From assembly GCF_001939045.1 (NCBI RefSeq), contig NZ_MKIM01000023.1, positions 33,393-97,392 on the forward strand: DNA of 64,000 nt, written 5' to 3'. Made by a program: the position numbers and the translations under genes. Of the stretch, positions 1 to 7,417 are shown piece after piece. Position 1 is the stretch's first letter. The number at the start of each line of letters is the position of its first letter. Below the pieces are notes generated by a model. It saw only the letters and a list, made by a program, of their open reading frames with translations. It did not search any database and was not told the DNA's origin. This stretch comes from Rhizobium oryziradicis. Lineage in GTDB: Bacteria > Pseudomonadota > Alphaproteobacteria > Rhizobiales > Rhizobiaceae.

Positions 1-4
1 AGCC

Positions 5-697
5 ATGTTGTTTGGATATTCCTGGGATACATCCGGCCCACTTGCCTTTGCCGTGTCCATTCTGCCGATCTTGCTGACCGGCATGTTGGTGACCTTGCAT
101 GCCACCATTGTCGGCTTCGGCGTGGCCTTGGTGCTGGGTCTAGTTTTTGCCGTTTTAAAGGCGGCTCCTTTAAAGATCATCTCATGGCCGGCGCGCCTGA
201 TCAGCGAATTTATTCGGGACACGCCGCTGCTGGTGCAGCTGTTTTTCCTCTACTATGTTCTGCCGGATTACGGCATCGTGCTGCCAGCTTTCATGACCGG
301 GGCTTTGGCGCTGGGCATTCAATACAGTGCCTATATGTCTGAGGTCTACCGCGCCGGGATCGAAGCCGTGGCGGCAGACCAGCGCGAAGCGGCGAGGGCG
401 TTGAACCTGTCATCGGCACGCACCTTCACCCATATCATTGTGCCGCAGGCCATTCCGCGCATTGTGCCGGCTATGGGCAATTATCTGGTGTCAATCATGA
501 AGGACGTTCCGGTGCTGTCTGTCGTGACTGTGCTGGAAATGCTCAACGTTGCGAAAATCGTTGGTGATCGCACCTTCAACTATCTCATTCCGCTCTCCAT
601 TGTGGGCGGGCTTTACCTCATCATGACAATGGTGGCCTCGGCTGGCGTTCGTGCCTTGGATGCCGCTATTCCCAAACAGGGGCTTGCTCTCAAATGA
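5..697 (+). CDS. ehuD: Amino-acid/ectoine ABC transporter permease, EhuD-like
   Basis: Inner-membrane permease of a polar amino-acid type ABC importer; EhuD is the second permease of the ectoine/hydroxyectoine uptake system. The 230-residue protein has several hydrophobic segments and the EAA loop ([15 protein letters not shown], about residues 129-143) that contacts the ATPase. The ATG at position 5 gives a normal full-length HisM/GlnP-family protein. Its TGA overlaps the ATG of the following ATPase gene by four bases, so the two are translationally coupled. The binding-protein and first permease genes (ehuB, ehuC) would lie upstream, outside the window. Family assignment is firm; the ectoine specificity is inferred from resemblance and could instead be another amino acid. 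Confidence 0.85.
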   Translation: MLFGYSWDTSGPLAFAVSILPILLTGMLVTLHATIVGFGVALVLGLVFAVLKAAPLKIISWPARLISEFIRDTPLLVQLFFLYYVLPDYGIVLPAFMTGALALGIQYSAYMSEVYRAGIEAVAADQREAARALNLSSARTFTHIIVPQAIPRIVPAMGNYLVSIMKDVPVLSVVTVLEMLNVAKIVGDRTFNYLIPLSIVGGLYLIMTMVASAGVRALDAAIPKQGLALK

Positions 698-1467
698 CAG
701 AACCGATCATCAAATTTGACAAGGTCATCAAGCGATTTGGTGACCTGACTGTGCTCAACGAGCTGGATTTCGAAGTCAATCCCGGCGAAAAAGTGTCTAT
801 CATCGGTCCATCCGGCTCGGGCAAATCCACCGTGCTGCGCATTCTGATGACGCTGGTGAATATTGACGGCGGCATGGTGAGCGTGGATGGTGAACCGCTG
901 TGGCACGAGAAAGGCCAGGACGGCAGTTTGAAACCGGCCAGCGAGGCGCATTTGCGCGCCATGCGTATGAAGCTGGGCATGGTGTTTCAAAGCTTCAATC
1001 TGTTTCCCCACATGACGGTGTTGCGCAATATCACCGAAGCGCCCGTGCGGGTTTTGGGCCTTGGCAAAAAGGAGGCGTCCATGCGGGCGCGCGAGCTGCT
1101 GGATCTCGTTGGTCTGGCCGATCAGGCCGATAAATATCCGCATCAACTCTCCGGTGGTCAGCAACAACGCGTCGGTATCGCCCGCGCCTTGGCCATGCGG
1201 CCCAAGATCTTGTTGTTTGATGAACCGACATCGGCGCTAGACCCCGAATTGGTGGGAGAGGTGTTGAACGTGATTGGCGGACTTGCCGAAGAGCATGACC
1301 TGACGATGCTGCTGGTGACACATGAGATGCGGTTTGCTCGAGAAATCTCGGACCGTGTCTGCTTTTTCGATCAAGGCCAGATCCGCGAGGAGGGCACGCC
1401 GGAAGAGCTGTTTACAGATCCCACTGAGGAACGCACCCGCGAATTCCTTAAGGCGGTGATTGATTAG
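694..1467 (+). CDS. ehuA: Amino-acid/ectoine ABC transporter ATP-binding protein, EhuA-like
   Basis: Cytoplasmic ATPase that energises the importer encoded upstream. The 257-residue protein shows Walker A (GPSGSGKST), the signature ([15 protein letters not shown]), Walker B ([13 protein letters not shown]) and the switch histidine (THEM), the complete order for a polar amino-acid type ATPase. The ATG lies in an ATGA overlap with ehuD. The stop codon TAG at 1465-1467 is also the first bases of a palindromic intergenic repeat. Ectoine/hydroxyectoine is the likely substrate by resemblance; the sequence alone does not prove it. Confidence 0.87.
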   Translation: MTEPIIKFDKVIKRFGDLTVLNELDFEVNPGEKVSIIGPSGSGKSTVLRILMTLVNIDGGMVSVDGEPLWHEKGQDGSLKPASEAHLRAMRMKLGMVFQSFNLFPHMTVLRNITEAPVRVLGLGKKEASMRARELLDLVGLADQADKYPHQLSGGQQQRVGIARALAMRPKILLFDEPTSALDPELVGEVLNVIGGLAEEHDLTMLLVTHEMRFAREISDRVCFFDQGQIREEGTPEELFTDPTEERTREFLKAVID

Positions 1468-1518
1468 AGCTTTGGCCGAAACGTGGGAACCGGTTTTGGG
1501 TCCGATGCGAAAACAACA
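1465..1518. repeat. Intergenic palindromic-type repeat with CCGGTTTT core
   Basis: This short element contains the core ACGTGGGAACCGGTTTT. That core recurs in variant form at about 12998-13046, 45823-45871, 57751-57799 and 61954-62000. It begins on the TAG stop codon of the ehuA-like gene and ends just before the pseudogene that follows. It resembles the short dispersed intergenic elements known from Rhizobiaceae. Confidence 0.55.
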
Positions 1519-2073
1519 ATCGAGAGCGTCTGCAGGCAACGTCGCGAGGTCGATAAGGCGCTCGCGGCGCTGCCAAGCCAAAAGTCATCAAAAACGTTCA
1601 GCCAGCAGCCTGAACAAGCACTGCTGCGAAATGGGCCACAGAATTGGCTTCACGTAATTTACTCAAAAGGCTCTTGCCTCGACTATGGCCTGATCCATGC
1701 CGATCTCGTACGGAAAAACGTTCTGGTGGATGGCAACCGGATCGAACTGATTGATTTTGATGATGGCGGCCTTGGCTATCGCATGTTCGATATCGCCACC
1801 GCCCTGTTCAAAAGCCGTGCGGAACCTGACTATCTTGTGATCAAAGCCGCATTGATTGAAGGGTATCGCCGCGTGAGGGTGTTGCCAGATAGCGCGTTGC
1901 TGACCCTGCCGCTGTTCATGGTGTTGCGCAGCGTCACTTATATAGGCTGGATTGGAGAACGGCACGACATGCCAGACGCAATGGAGCGATTGCAGCGCTA
2001 TAAAGCGGATACATTGGCCTTGGTCGACGATTCTGCCATGATTGAGGATCTGTGGAGTTCACTGCGACCCTGA
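1516..2073 (+). pseudogene. Truncated APH/choline-kinase-type phosphotransferase remnant
   Basis: The readable part is the C-terminal half of an aminoglycoside-phosphotransferase-fold kinase. It shows the catalytic loop LIHADLVRKNVLV (HxD...N) followed by the metal-binding LIDFDDGG and the usual helical C-terminus. The N-terminal lobe that binds ATP is missing: upstream sequence is a palindromic repeat, then a low-quality stretch without recognisable homology. The open frame has no convincing start codon or ribosome site. It is most likely a deletion product. The substrate of the original enzyme cannot be told, although genes of this kind often sit beside amino-acid transport or catabolic operons. 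Stop at 2071-2073. Confidence 0.7.
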
Positions 2074-2140
2074 CAGATCCTCAGACATGCTACCGTTTTA
2101 ATGACATCGGCCTAACTGAAACGGCATGCTCTGCCTTTCA

Positions 2141-3037
2141 TCAACCCCACTTCATTTCGCCTTTTGCTACCTTGGCACCCAGCTCAAGCGTTGATGTGTC
2201 TGCCAGGTTCGGATACCGCTTGGTCATGGTTGCGATCAGCTCGGCGCTGTCCTTGGTGCGCCCCATTTCTTCTTCGAAAGCAACCAGATAGTCGCGGGTA
2301 AATTTGACAGCTTCGAGACCTTGCAGCGCACCTTCAACCTGATGTCCGGGCACGACGATTTTGGGTGCGCGGGCAATGATGCCGTCAAGCGCCTTGATCC
2401 AGGCCGCACGCAATGCAACGGTTGCCGTATCAGCGACCCAGACGTGGTTGCCGGAATCGACCAGAACGCCGCCGAACACGGCCTCAAGCGATGGCACATA
2501 AAGATAGCGACGATCATGCATGTCTGGCACTTCGATGATGTCGATTGCATTGCCCTCTAAATCGAGCGAGGTGGCGTCGGAGGCTTGCGGGATCACCACA
2601 TCGGCCAGCGTTTGTGGGCCATTCTCCTTGAGTTGCGGTCCCCAAACCTTCAATTTTTCTTCGACATTGGTCTTGATGGCCTCAACGGTGACTGGTTTGG
2701 CAATGACTTTCGCCTCGGGAAAGGCCTCAACAATCGGACGCAGGCTGAAATAATAATCCGGATCATTGCAGCTGATGTAGATTGTGGTCAGACGCTTGCC
2801 GGTTGCCTTGATAGCATCCGCAACTGTTTTGCCATCGGCAAAGGTAAAGCCACCATCAATCAGGACTGCATCTTTCTTGCCCGTGAGCAGCACAGGTGTG
2901 CGGCGAAAGCCTGCTTCATTGGCCTGAAAAAATGTCCATGCCAGCGGGCTTCCAGCCGCACGGGCGATGGTCAGGGGCAGGGCGGCTGCAAGGCCGGCTG
3001 CGGCGGTAAGCTTGAAGGTTTCGCGGCGTGTAATCAT
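2141..3037 (-). CDS. Exported metallo-beta-lactamase-fold protein with degenerate metal site
   Basis: This 298-residue protein has a Tat-like signal (TRRETFKL, then a hydrophobic stretch ending near IARAAG), so it is probably periplasmic. The body matches the MBL fold (VLLTGKKDAVLIDGGF, then LTTIYISCNDPDYYFSL). Where active family members carry HxHxDH, this protein reads SCNDPDYY, so the first three histidines are absent. Histidines remain at DMHD and VPGHQVEG. It may use another metal arrangement or may have lost hydrolase activity. The ATG at 3035-3037 has a GAGGGA ribosome site. It is divergent from a LysR gene, with a large palindrome between them, so that regulator probably controls it. 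Substrate unknown. Confidence 0.75.
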   Translation of the reverse strand: MITRRETFKLTAAAGLAAALPLTIARAAGSPLAWTFFQANEAGFRRTPVLLTGKKDAVLIDGGFTFADGKTVADAIKATGKRLTTIYISCNDPDYYFSLRPIVEAFPEAKVIAKPVTVEAIKTNVEEKLKVWGPQLKENGPQTLADVVIPQASDATSLDLEGNAIDIIEVPDMHDRRYLYVPSLEAVFGGVLVDSGNHVWVADTATVALRAAWIKALDGIIARAPKIVVPGHQVEGALQGLEAVKFTRDYLVAFEEEMGRTKDSAELIATMTKRYPNLADTSTLELGAKVAKGEMKWG

Positions 3038-3101
3038 GGGAAGTCCCTCGATGGTGAATTGGCGTGCATCACTATCTCAGGTCTTGAATCGTCAATAAAT
3101 A

Positions 3102-3134
3102 TCATTCAATCATACAGACTGTATGATTGAATGA
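3102..3134. promoter_or_regulatory. 33-bp perfect palindrome, probable LysR operator
   Basis: Sixteen bases (TCATTCAATCATACAG, 3102-3117) are mirrored exactly by 3119-3134 around a single central base. The site lies between the divergent MBL-fold and LysR genes and ends four bases before the LysR start codon. A perfect palindrome so placed is best read as the binding site for the adjacent regulator, repressing its own gene and controlling the divergent one. A role as a DNA or RNA hairpin near the start codon is possible. Confidence 0.7.
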
Positions 3135-3138
3135 GACA

Positions 3139-4080
3139 ATGATGAGCGACCTGCTGAATCTTAATCGGCTGATCTTCTTTACGGCTGTTGTCGAAGCGGG
3201 GTCTTTTACTGCGGCAGCCGATCGCATGGGCGTAGCCAAGGCCGTTGTCAGCCACCAGATCGCAAGGCTGGAAGAAGAACTGGGCGTGACGCTGCTGATG
3301 CGCACGACCCGCAGATTGCACACGACAGAGGATGGCAAGCTGTTCTATCAGCGCTGCGTGCTGATTTTGCGCGAGGCCGAAGCCGCCTATGGAGAAATGT
3401 CGCTGCGCAGTGCCGAGCCATCCGGAACGCTGACACTGACCGCGCCGCTCGATTATGGGGCCGCCGTTGTGGCCCCGACAATTGCGGAGTATCGAAAAGC
3501 CAATCCCCAAATGCATGTCGATGTCATCTTTGATGATAGCGTCAGTGACTTGATTGCCGAAAAAATCGATCTGTCCATCCGGGTCGGCTGGTTGCTGGAT
3601 TCCAGCCATCAGGCACGACGGCTTGGCACATTCGAACAAATTCTTGTTGCAACACCGGCAGTTGCCAGCAGTCTCACGGCGGATCTTACCCCGGCTGGTG
3701 CCGCACATCTCCCCTGGATTGCCAACAGAGCGTTGAAAAACGCATCTCGCTGGACCTTCTCCCGTGGCAAGGCGGAGACGGTCACCATCGAAGCCCAACC
3801 TATCGTGACCACAGACAAAACACCAGCTGCCTACGCCTGCGTGGCGGCAGGTGTCGGCATTGCCGTGTTTCCCGATTACATGGTGGAGGCTGATGTGCGG
3901 GCAGGGAAACTGGTGCACTTGCTGCCGGAATGGACGCTGCCACAGGGCGGCATTTACGCGGTGCTTCCACCGGCCAGATTTCGACCCGCCAAGGTGCGAT
4001 CCTTCATTGATATGCTGATGGTGGTCGAACGCAAGCGCATGCGCAAAACGGCGATGCTTCCACCTGCCACCCCCGGTTGA
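3139..4080 (+). CDS. LysR-family transcriptional regulator
   Basis: DNA-binding regulator of 313 residues. An N-terminal winged helix-turn-helix (FFTAVVEAGSFTAAADRMGV, then VSHQIARLEEELGVTLLMRT) is followed by a LysR substrate-binding domain with the usual LTLTAPLDYG and ACVAAGVGIAVFPDYM segments. I chose the ATG at 3139 (a second ATG follows at 3142) because the earlier in-frame TTG at 3127 lies inside the operator palindrome. The gene is divergent from the MBL-fold gene, its likely target. It ends three bases before the convergent MarR-type gene. The effector is unknown. Confidence 0.85.
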   Translation: MMSDLLNLNRLIFFTAVVEAGSFTAAADRMGVAKAVVSHQIARLEEELGVTLLMRTTRRLHTTEDGKLFYQRCVLILREAEAAYGEMSLRSAEPSGTLTLTAPLDYGAAVVAPTIAEYRKANPQMHVDVIFDDSVSDLIAEKIDLSIRVGWLLDSSHQARRLGTFEQILVATPAVASSLTADLTPAGAAHLPWIANRALKNASRWTFSRGKAETVTIEAQPIVTTDKTPAAYACVAAGVGIAVFPDYMVEADVRAGKLVHLLPEWTLPQGGIYAVLPPARFRPAKVRSFIDMLMVVERKRMRKTAMLPPATPG

Positions 4081-4083
4081 CGA

Positions 4084-4599
4084 TCATTCGTCTTGCAGAG
4101 ATCCACCGGCCTCGTTGCGATAGGAGGCGAGTTCATCCAGCAGTTCCAGCAAAATATCCATCCGCTCGCGGCTGAAGCGATTTTCGAGATCCTGATAAAT
4201 CTTGCGGCTGTCTGGCAGCACCTCGCGGATGATCTTTTCGCCCGCCGGGGCAATTTTGAGAAGCACGCGCCGCCCGTCGGCGCTGTCCTTGTGCTTGGAA
4301 ATAAAGCCGCGTTCTTCCAGCGAGCGGATCATCCGTGTCAGGCTGGGGGCCAGAATAAAAGCGCGTTCGGCCACCTCTGACGCATCCAGCATGCCCGCCT
4401 CATGCAGCACGCGAATAACCCGCCACTGCTGTTCGGTCACATCATGCTGCGCCAGCATGGGTCGAAAGTGGCTCATCACCGCCTCACGGGCGCGCAACAG
4501 CGTGATGGGCAGCGAACGGCGCGTGGCGCGTGGCGCTGTCTCACCTTCCAGCGTGTCTGCGTTTTCATGCGGTTTCAGGGGCGCGTCAGCCATTTTCAT
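4084..4599 (-). CDS. hpaR: HpaR-like MarR-family regulator of homoprotocatechuate degradation
   Basis: This MarR-type repressor of 171 residues has the winged-helix region LDASEVAERAFILAPSLTRM, then EERGFISKHKDSADGRRVLL (the DxR beta-wing). The sequence around LPITLLRAREAVMSHFRP and QHDVTEQQWRVIRVLHEAG is typical of HpaR, which represses the meta-cleavage operon for 4-hydroxyphenylacetate. It lies close to an HpaA-like activator, an hpaH remnant and hpaI, which supports the call. Since most hpa structural genes are missing nearby, its present targets may lie elsewhere or be only hpaI. Confidence 0.8.
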   Translation of the reverse strand: MKMADAPLKPHENADTLEGETAPRATRRSLPITLLRAREAVMSHFRPMLAQHDVTEQQWRVIRVLHEAGMLDASEVAERAFILAPSLTRMIRSLEERGFISKHKDSADGRRVLLKIAPAGEKIIREVLPDSRKIYQDLENRFSRERMDILLELLDELASYRNEAGGSLQDE

Positions 4600-4664
4600 C
4601 GAACTCTTATGATCTTAACACGTTCATTGTGCCATTCCGGCCAGGATCGCAAGACTTGGCAGTC

Positions 4665-5519
4665 TCAGGCCGGTCGGTTTTTTTGCCCATTGCGCCATTC
4701 TCCGGGTGGCAGGCCGGTGCGTGTGTTGAAAAAGCGCGAGAAATATGCGGGATCGTGAAAGCCGATTTCATAGGCAATATCCTCAACCGAGCGCACGGTG
4801 AATAACAACAGCCGTTTTGCTTCCAGAAGGCGCCGCTGATCAATGAAGATTTTCACCGAGACGCCATAGGCCTGACGGCAGGCTTTTCCAAGCAAATGCG
4901 GTGTGGTGCCAAGGGCCGAGATATAGTGTTCAACGGGCCAGTTTTTACGAAAATGGCTATCTACCAAGCGCCGAAATGCTTGTGCCAGATCATTGCCGCC
5001 CTGCGTTGATGCATGATCAAGGCTGGCAAGAGTGGCCATATCATTGGTGGCAACGGCGATGAGGGCGGCAAGGGATGTTGCAGCACCTTGTCGATAATCC
5101 TCATGCACGCGGGTCATGATCGTCAGCAGATTTTGCCAGTTTCGATGATCACGCTGGCCCCGCACCATCACCGGTTGATCAAAATTCAACATCGAAAGAG
5201 CGGCGATGGGGGGCAGCGCACTATCTGCAATCGAGGCCACGATGGCATCAGAGCAATCTGCATCGACAGTAAAACCATGCACCACTCCGCTGGGCATAAA
5301 GGAGGCGGCGGGCGCAATAAAATCCAATTTCTGATCTTCGATGAAATAACTGCCCTGGCCGCAGGTCCACAGTGTTATTTGCGCCATTTTGTCGTGTTTA
5401 TGGGCATCGACACGGCCATAATGCATATGTCTGCGCTCCATGACGGTCTCGACATGCATAAAGCCGATGTCCAATTGCTTGTCGGGTTCGCCGTAAATGA
5501 AAAAGCTCGGAACAGTCAT
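4665..5519 (-). CDS. hpaA: AraC-family activator, HpaA-like
   Basis: Regulator of 284 residues. It has an N-terminal cupin-like effector domain (VDAHKHDKMAQITLWTCG, SFMPSGVVHGF) and a C-terminal AraC double helix-turn-helix (RRLLEAKRLLLFTVRSVEDI, then YEIGFHDPAYFSRFF). This matches HpaA/PobR-type activators of aromatic-acid catabolism. I chose the ATG at 5517-5519 (MTVPSFFIYGEP) over an in-frame TTG nine codons upstream. It is divergent from the broken hpaH and intact hpaI genes, with an inverted repeat between, and upstream of hpaR on the same strand. 4-hydroxyphenylacetate or homoprotocatechuate is the expected effector by family and context; a related aromatic is possible. Confidence 0.72.
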   Translation of the reverse strand: MTVPSFFIYGEPDKQLDIGFMHVETVMERRHMHYGRVDAHKHDKMAQITLWTCGQGSYFIEDQKLDFIAPAASFMPSGVVHGFTVDADCSDAIVASIADSALPPIAALSMLNFDQPVMVRGQRDHRNWQNLLTIMTRVHEDYRQGAATSLAALIAVATNDMATLASLDHASTQGGNDLAQAFRRLVDSHFRKNWPVEHYISALGTTPHLLGKACRQAYGVSVKIFIDQRRLLEAKRLLLFTVRSVEDIAYEIGFHDPAYFSRFFNTRTGLPPGEWRNGQKNRPA

Positions 5520-5552
5520 GGAAGGATATCCGCCGAAAAAGTACAATTTATT

Positions 5553-5586
5553 TTGTCATTCTGTCCATGGTTGACTGGAATGACAA
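5553..5586. promoter_or_regulatory. Inverted repeat in the hpaA/hpaH intergenic region
   Basis: TTGTCATTC (5553-5561) is repeated inverted as GAATGACAA (5578-5586), with a 16-base spacer. It lies in the short divergent region between the AraC-type gene and the hpaH remnant/hpaI. That placement fits an operator for the HpaR- or HpaA-like regulator. Half-site spacing of about two helical turns suits a dimeric regulator. Confidence 0.45.
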
Positions 5587-5643
5587 GGGCTACGGTTTGA
5601 TCAGCGTCAAGGGAGGAGCTGAGATGAAAGTGGAGGGCTGGCG

Positions 5644-5890
5644 ATGCGTCGAGACCAAATTGACATGTGTCGGATGGGTGCTATCGTCTCGGGCAATGCC
5701 GAGGTGGAGGAAATCGGGCTGGGTGCTTCTGTTTTGATCCAGCCTGTACGCGCGATCGCCTGGGGTGCCAATTGCTTGGCGCAGTATGGTGCCTGCGGGT
5801 TCCTTTATCGGCCCGAGTGAAGCCCGTCATGGGGATGCCATTGTTGCTGATTTCGGTCCTTATGGTTCGGTCAGTCTGTATTTTGAATAA
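5644..5890 (+). pseudogene. hpaH: hpaH remnant (2-oxohept-3-ene-1,7-dioate hydratase)
   Basis: Only the last third of a hydratase-like gene survives. One frame reads MGAIVSGNAEVEEIGLGAS and then PVRAIAWGANCLAQYG, matching the family's conserved GALVxRNGEVEExGLxAGVLNHP...WLANKLA stretch. The match then continues in another frame as VPAGSFIGPSEARHGDAIVA to the stop at 5888-5890, the normal C-terminal stretch. Between the two, about a dozen residues are missing and the frame shifts. Everything before this part is gone. The gene sits directly in front of hpaI, its usual neighbour. It cannot make an active hydratase. Confidence 0.72.
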
Positions 5891-5901
5891 CGAGAGAAGA
5901 T

Positions 5902-6711
5902 ATGATGCCAGCTCCCAAAAACAGCTTCAAACAGGCGCTCATAGACAAGCGTCTCCAGATCGGTTTCTGGCAGGCGCTTGCCAGTCCCTATGCTGTGGAA
6001 ATTTGTGCAGACGCGGGCTACGATTGGCTGTTGCTGGATGGAGAGCACGCGCCCAATGACGTGCCGATGTTGATGGCGCAGTTGCAGGCGATGAAGGGCT
6101 CACGCAGCCATGCCATCATTCGCCCACCGATTGGTGAGACCTATATCATCAAGCAAATGCTCGATATTGGCGCACAGACCCTGCTTATTCCCATGGTGGA
6201 TAGCAAAGAACTGGCGCAAGCGATGGTCAAAGCGGTGCGCTATCCGCCGCATGGCGTGCGTGGGGTGGGGGCTGCTCTTGCCCGAGCCTCAAATTTCAAT
6301 CGCATTCCAGATTATCTTCAAACTGCCAATGACGAAATTTGCCTGCTGCTTCAAATCGAAAGCAAAGCGGGGCTTGCAGCTCTTGATGACATCGCCTCCG
6401 TTGATGGTGTCGATGGCATTTTCATCGGCCCCGCCGATCTCGCAGCCGATATGGGCTATCTTGGCAATCCTTCCGCACCTGAGGTGCAGGCTGCAATTGA
6501 AAAGGCATTTGTGCAAATCCAGTCCCATGGCAAGGCCGCCGGCATTTTGAGCGGCGATCTGGCTTTGGCCAAACGCTATGCCAATCTCGGTGCGACCTTT
6601 GTTGCCATTGGCAATGATGTTACCCTGTTTGCCACGGCAACCAGCAGGCTGCTTGCCGATTTCAAAACGGTGGAGCCCGCAAAGGGCGGTGCGGGGGCCA
6701 ATGTCTATTGA
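5902..6711 (+). CDS. hpaI: 4-hydroxy-2-oxoheptane-1,7-dioate aldolase, HpaI
   Basis: Class II (metal-dependent) pyruvate aldolase of 269 residues in the HpcH/HpaI family. HpaI cleaves 4-hydroxy-2-oxoheptanedioate to pyruvate and succinic semialdehyde, the last carbon-splitting step of homoprotocatechuate degradation. Visible landmarks are GFWQALASPYAVEICADAGY, LLLDGEHAPND (catalytic His region), LLLQIESKAG (metal-binding Glu) and GIFIGPADLAADMG (metal-binding Asp). Length and motifs are complete. The start ATG at 5902 lies 11 bases after the hpaH remnant stop. With the upstream pathway genes absent here, the enzyme may now serve another 4-hydroxy-2-oxo acid, since HpaI enzymes are promiscuous. 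Confidence 0.88.
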   Translation: MMPAPKNSFKQALIDKRLQIGFWQALASPYAVEICADAGYDWLLLDGEHAPNDVPMLMAQLQAMKGSRSHAIIRPPIGETYIIKQMLDIGAQTLLIPMVDSKELAQAMVKAVRYPPHGVRGVGAALARASNFNRIPDYLQTANDEICLLLQIESKAGLAALDDIASVDGVDGIFIGPADLAADMGYLGNPSAPEVQAAIEKAFVQIQSHGKAAGILSGDLALAKRYANLGATFVAIGNDVTLFATATSRLLADFKTVEPAKGGAGANVY

Positions 6712-6723
6712 TGGTTCGTTGTC

Positions 6724-7290
6724 CTACATCATGCGCGGCAACACATCGGTTTTTCCGCCCTTGTCTTGAAACCGGTGCTTGAGCGCGCCTGCGACGTGAA
6801 GAACAACGCATGCCAGCAGAAGATAGGCGCTGTATTTGTGCAGGGCCTGGAAGACCACGAATGCGGCATCATTTTTTGGCAGAAAATCAGGAAGTCGCGC
6901 AATGAAAAAGAATGGGATGCCATCGCTTTGGGTGAATGTGCTCGACAGAAGGTAGCCCATCATCGGAACCAGCAGTGTCAACGCAATGATGAGCCGATGC
7001 ATGGTGTGGGAGAGCAATTTTTCCCATGCGGCCAACGCCTGTGGAGCGGTGGGGAGAACGGACTTGTACTGCCAGCGCAGGCCAAGGTGAAGCACGGCGA
7101 TCAGCCACACCAGAATGCCGAATTTTTTGTGATTGATATATAAAAAAGATGATAAATCGCCTTCGGGAAGGCCGGACATATACCAGCCGCAGGCCAGCAA
7201 TCCCAGCACCAGACAGGCCCGCACCCAATGAACGACCCGAATAGGCAGAGGATATTTTGCCGCCCTATCTCGTGTTTCTTTATCCATCAT
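6724..7290 (-). CDS. Cytochrome b561 family protein
   Basis: Integral inner-membrane dihaem cytochrome of 188 residues with four predicted helices. Candidate haem-ligand histidines lie in the helices: RVVHWVRACLVL, LIAVLHLGLRWQYK, LSHTMHRLIIALTLL and LLACVVLHVAGALKHRF. Bacterial members move electrons between ubiquinol and periplasmic acceptors and have been linked to superoxide and redox stress. It is convergent with hpaI, 13 bases away, and lies downstream of a two-component system on the same strand with a 127-base gap. Similar b561 genes often accompany QseBC/PhoPQ-like systems. The partner is not visible. Confidence 0.85.
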   Translation of the reverse strand: MMDKETRDRAAKYPLPIRVVHWVRACLVLGLLACGWYMSGLPEGDLSSFLYINHKKFGILVWLIAVLHLGLRWQYKSVLPTAPQALAAWEKLLSHTMHRLIIALTLLVPMMGYLLSSTFTQSDGIPFFFIARLPDFLPKNDAAFVVFQALHKYSAYLLLACVVLHVAGALKHRFQDKGGKTDVLPRMM

Positions 7291-7417
7291 GGTGACCTGT
7301 TTGAGTGGCGCGAAGCACGATCAAAATAGCTTCTCCTGTGAACCTTCAATCCTTCCCATATCAGTCAATCTTCGTCGTTGTGTGGATGTTACGTGGAGGT
7401 TTTGTGGATCTCGGTGA

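Noticed and set aside
5667..6059. A 130-codon plus-strand frame before hpaI
   Set aside because: It overlaps the start of hpaI in another frame. The homology to hpaH lies in other frames of the same DNA.
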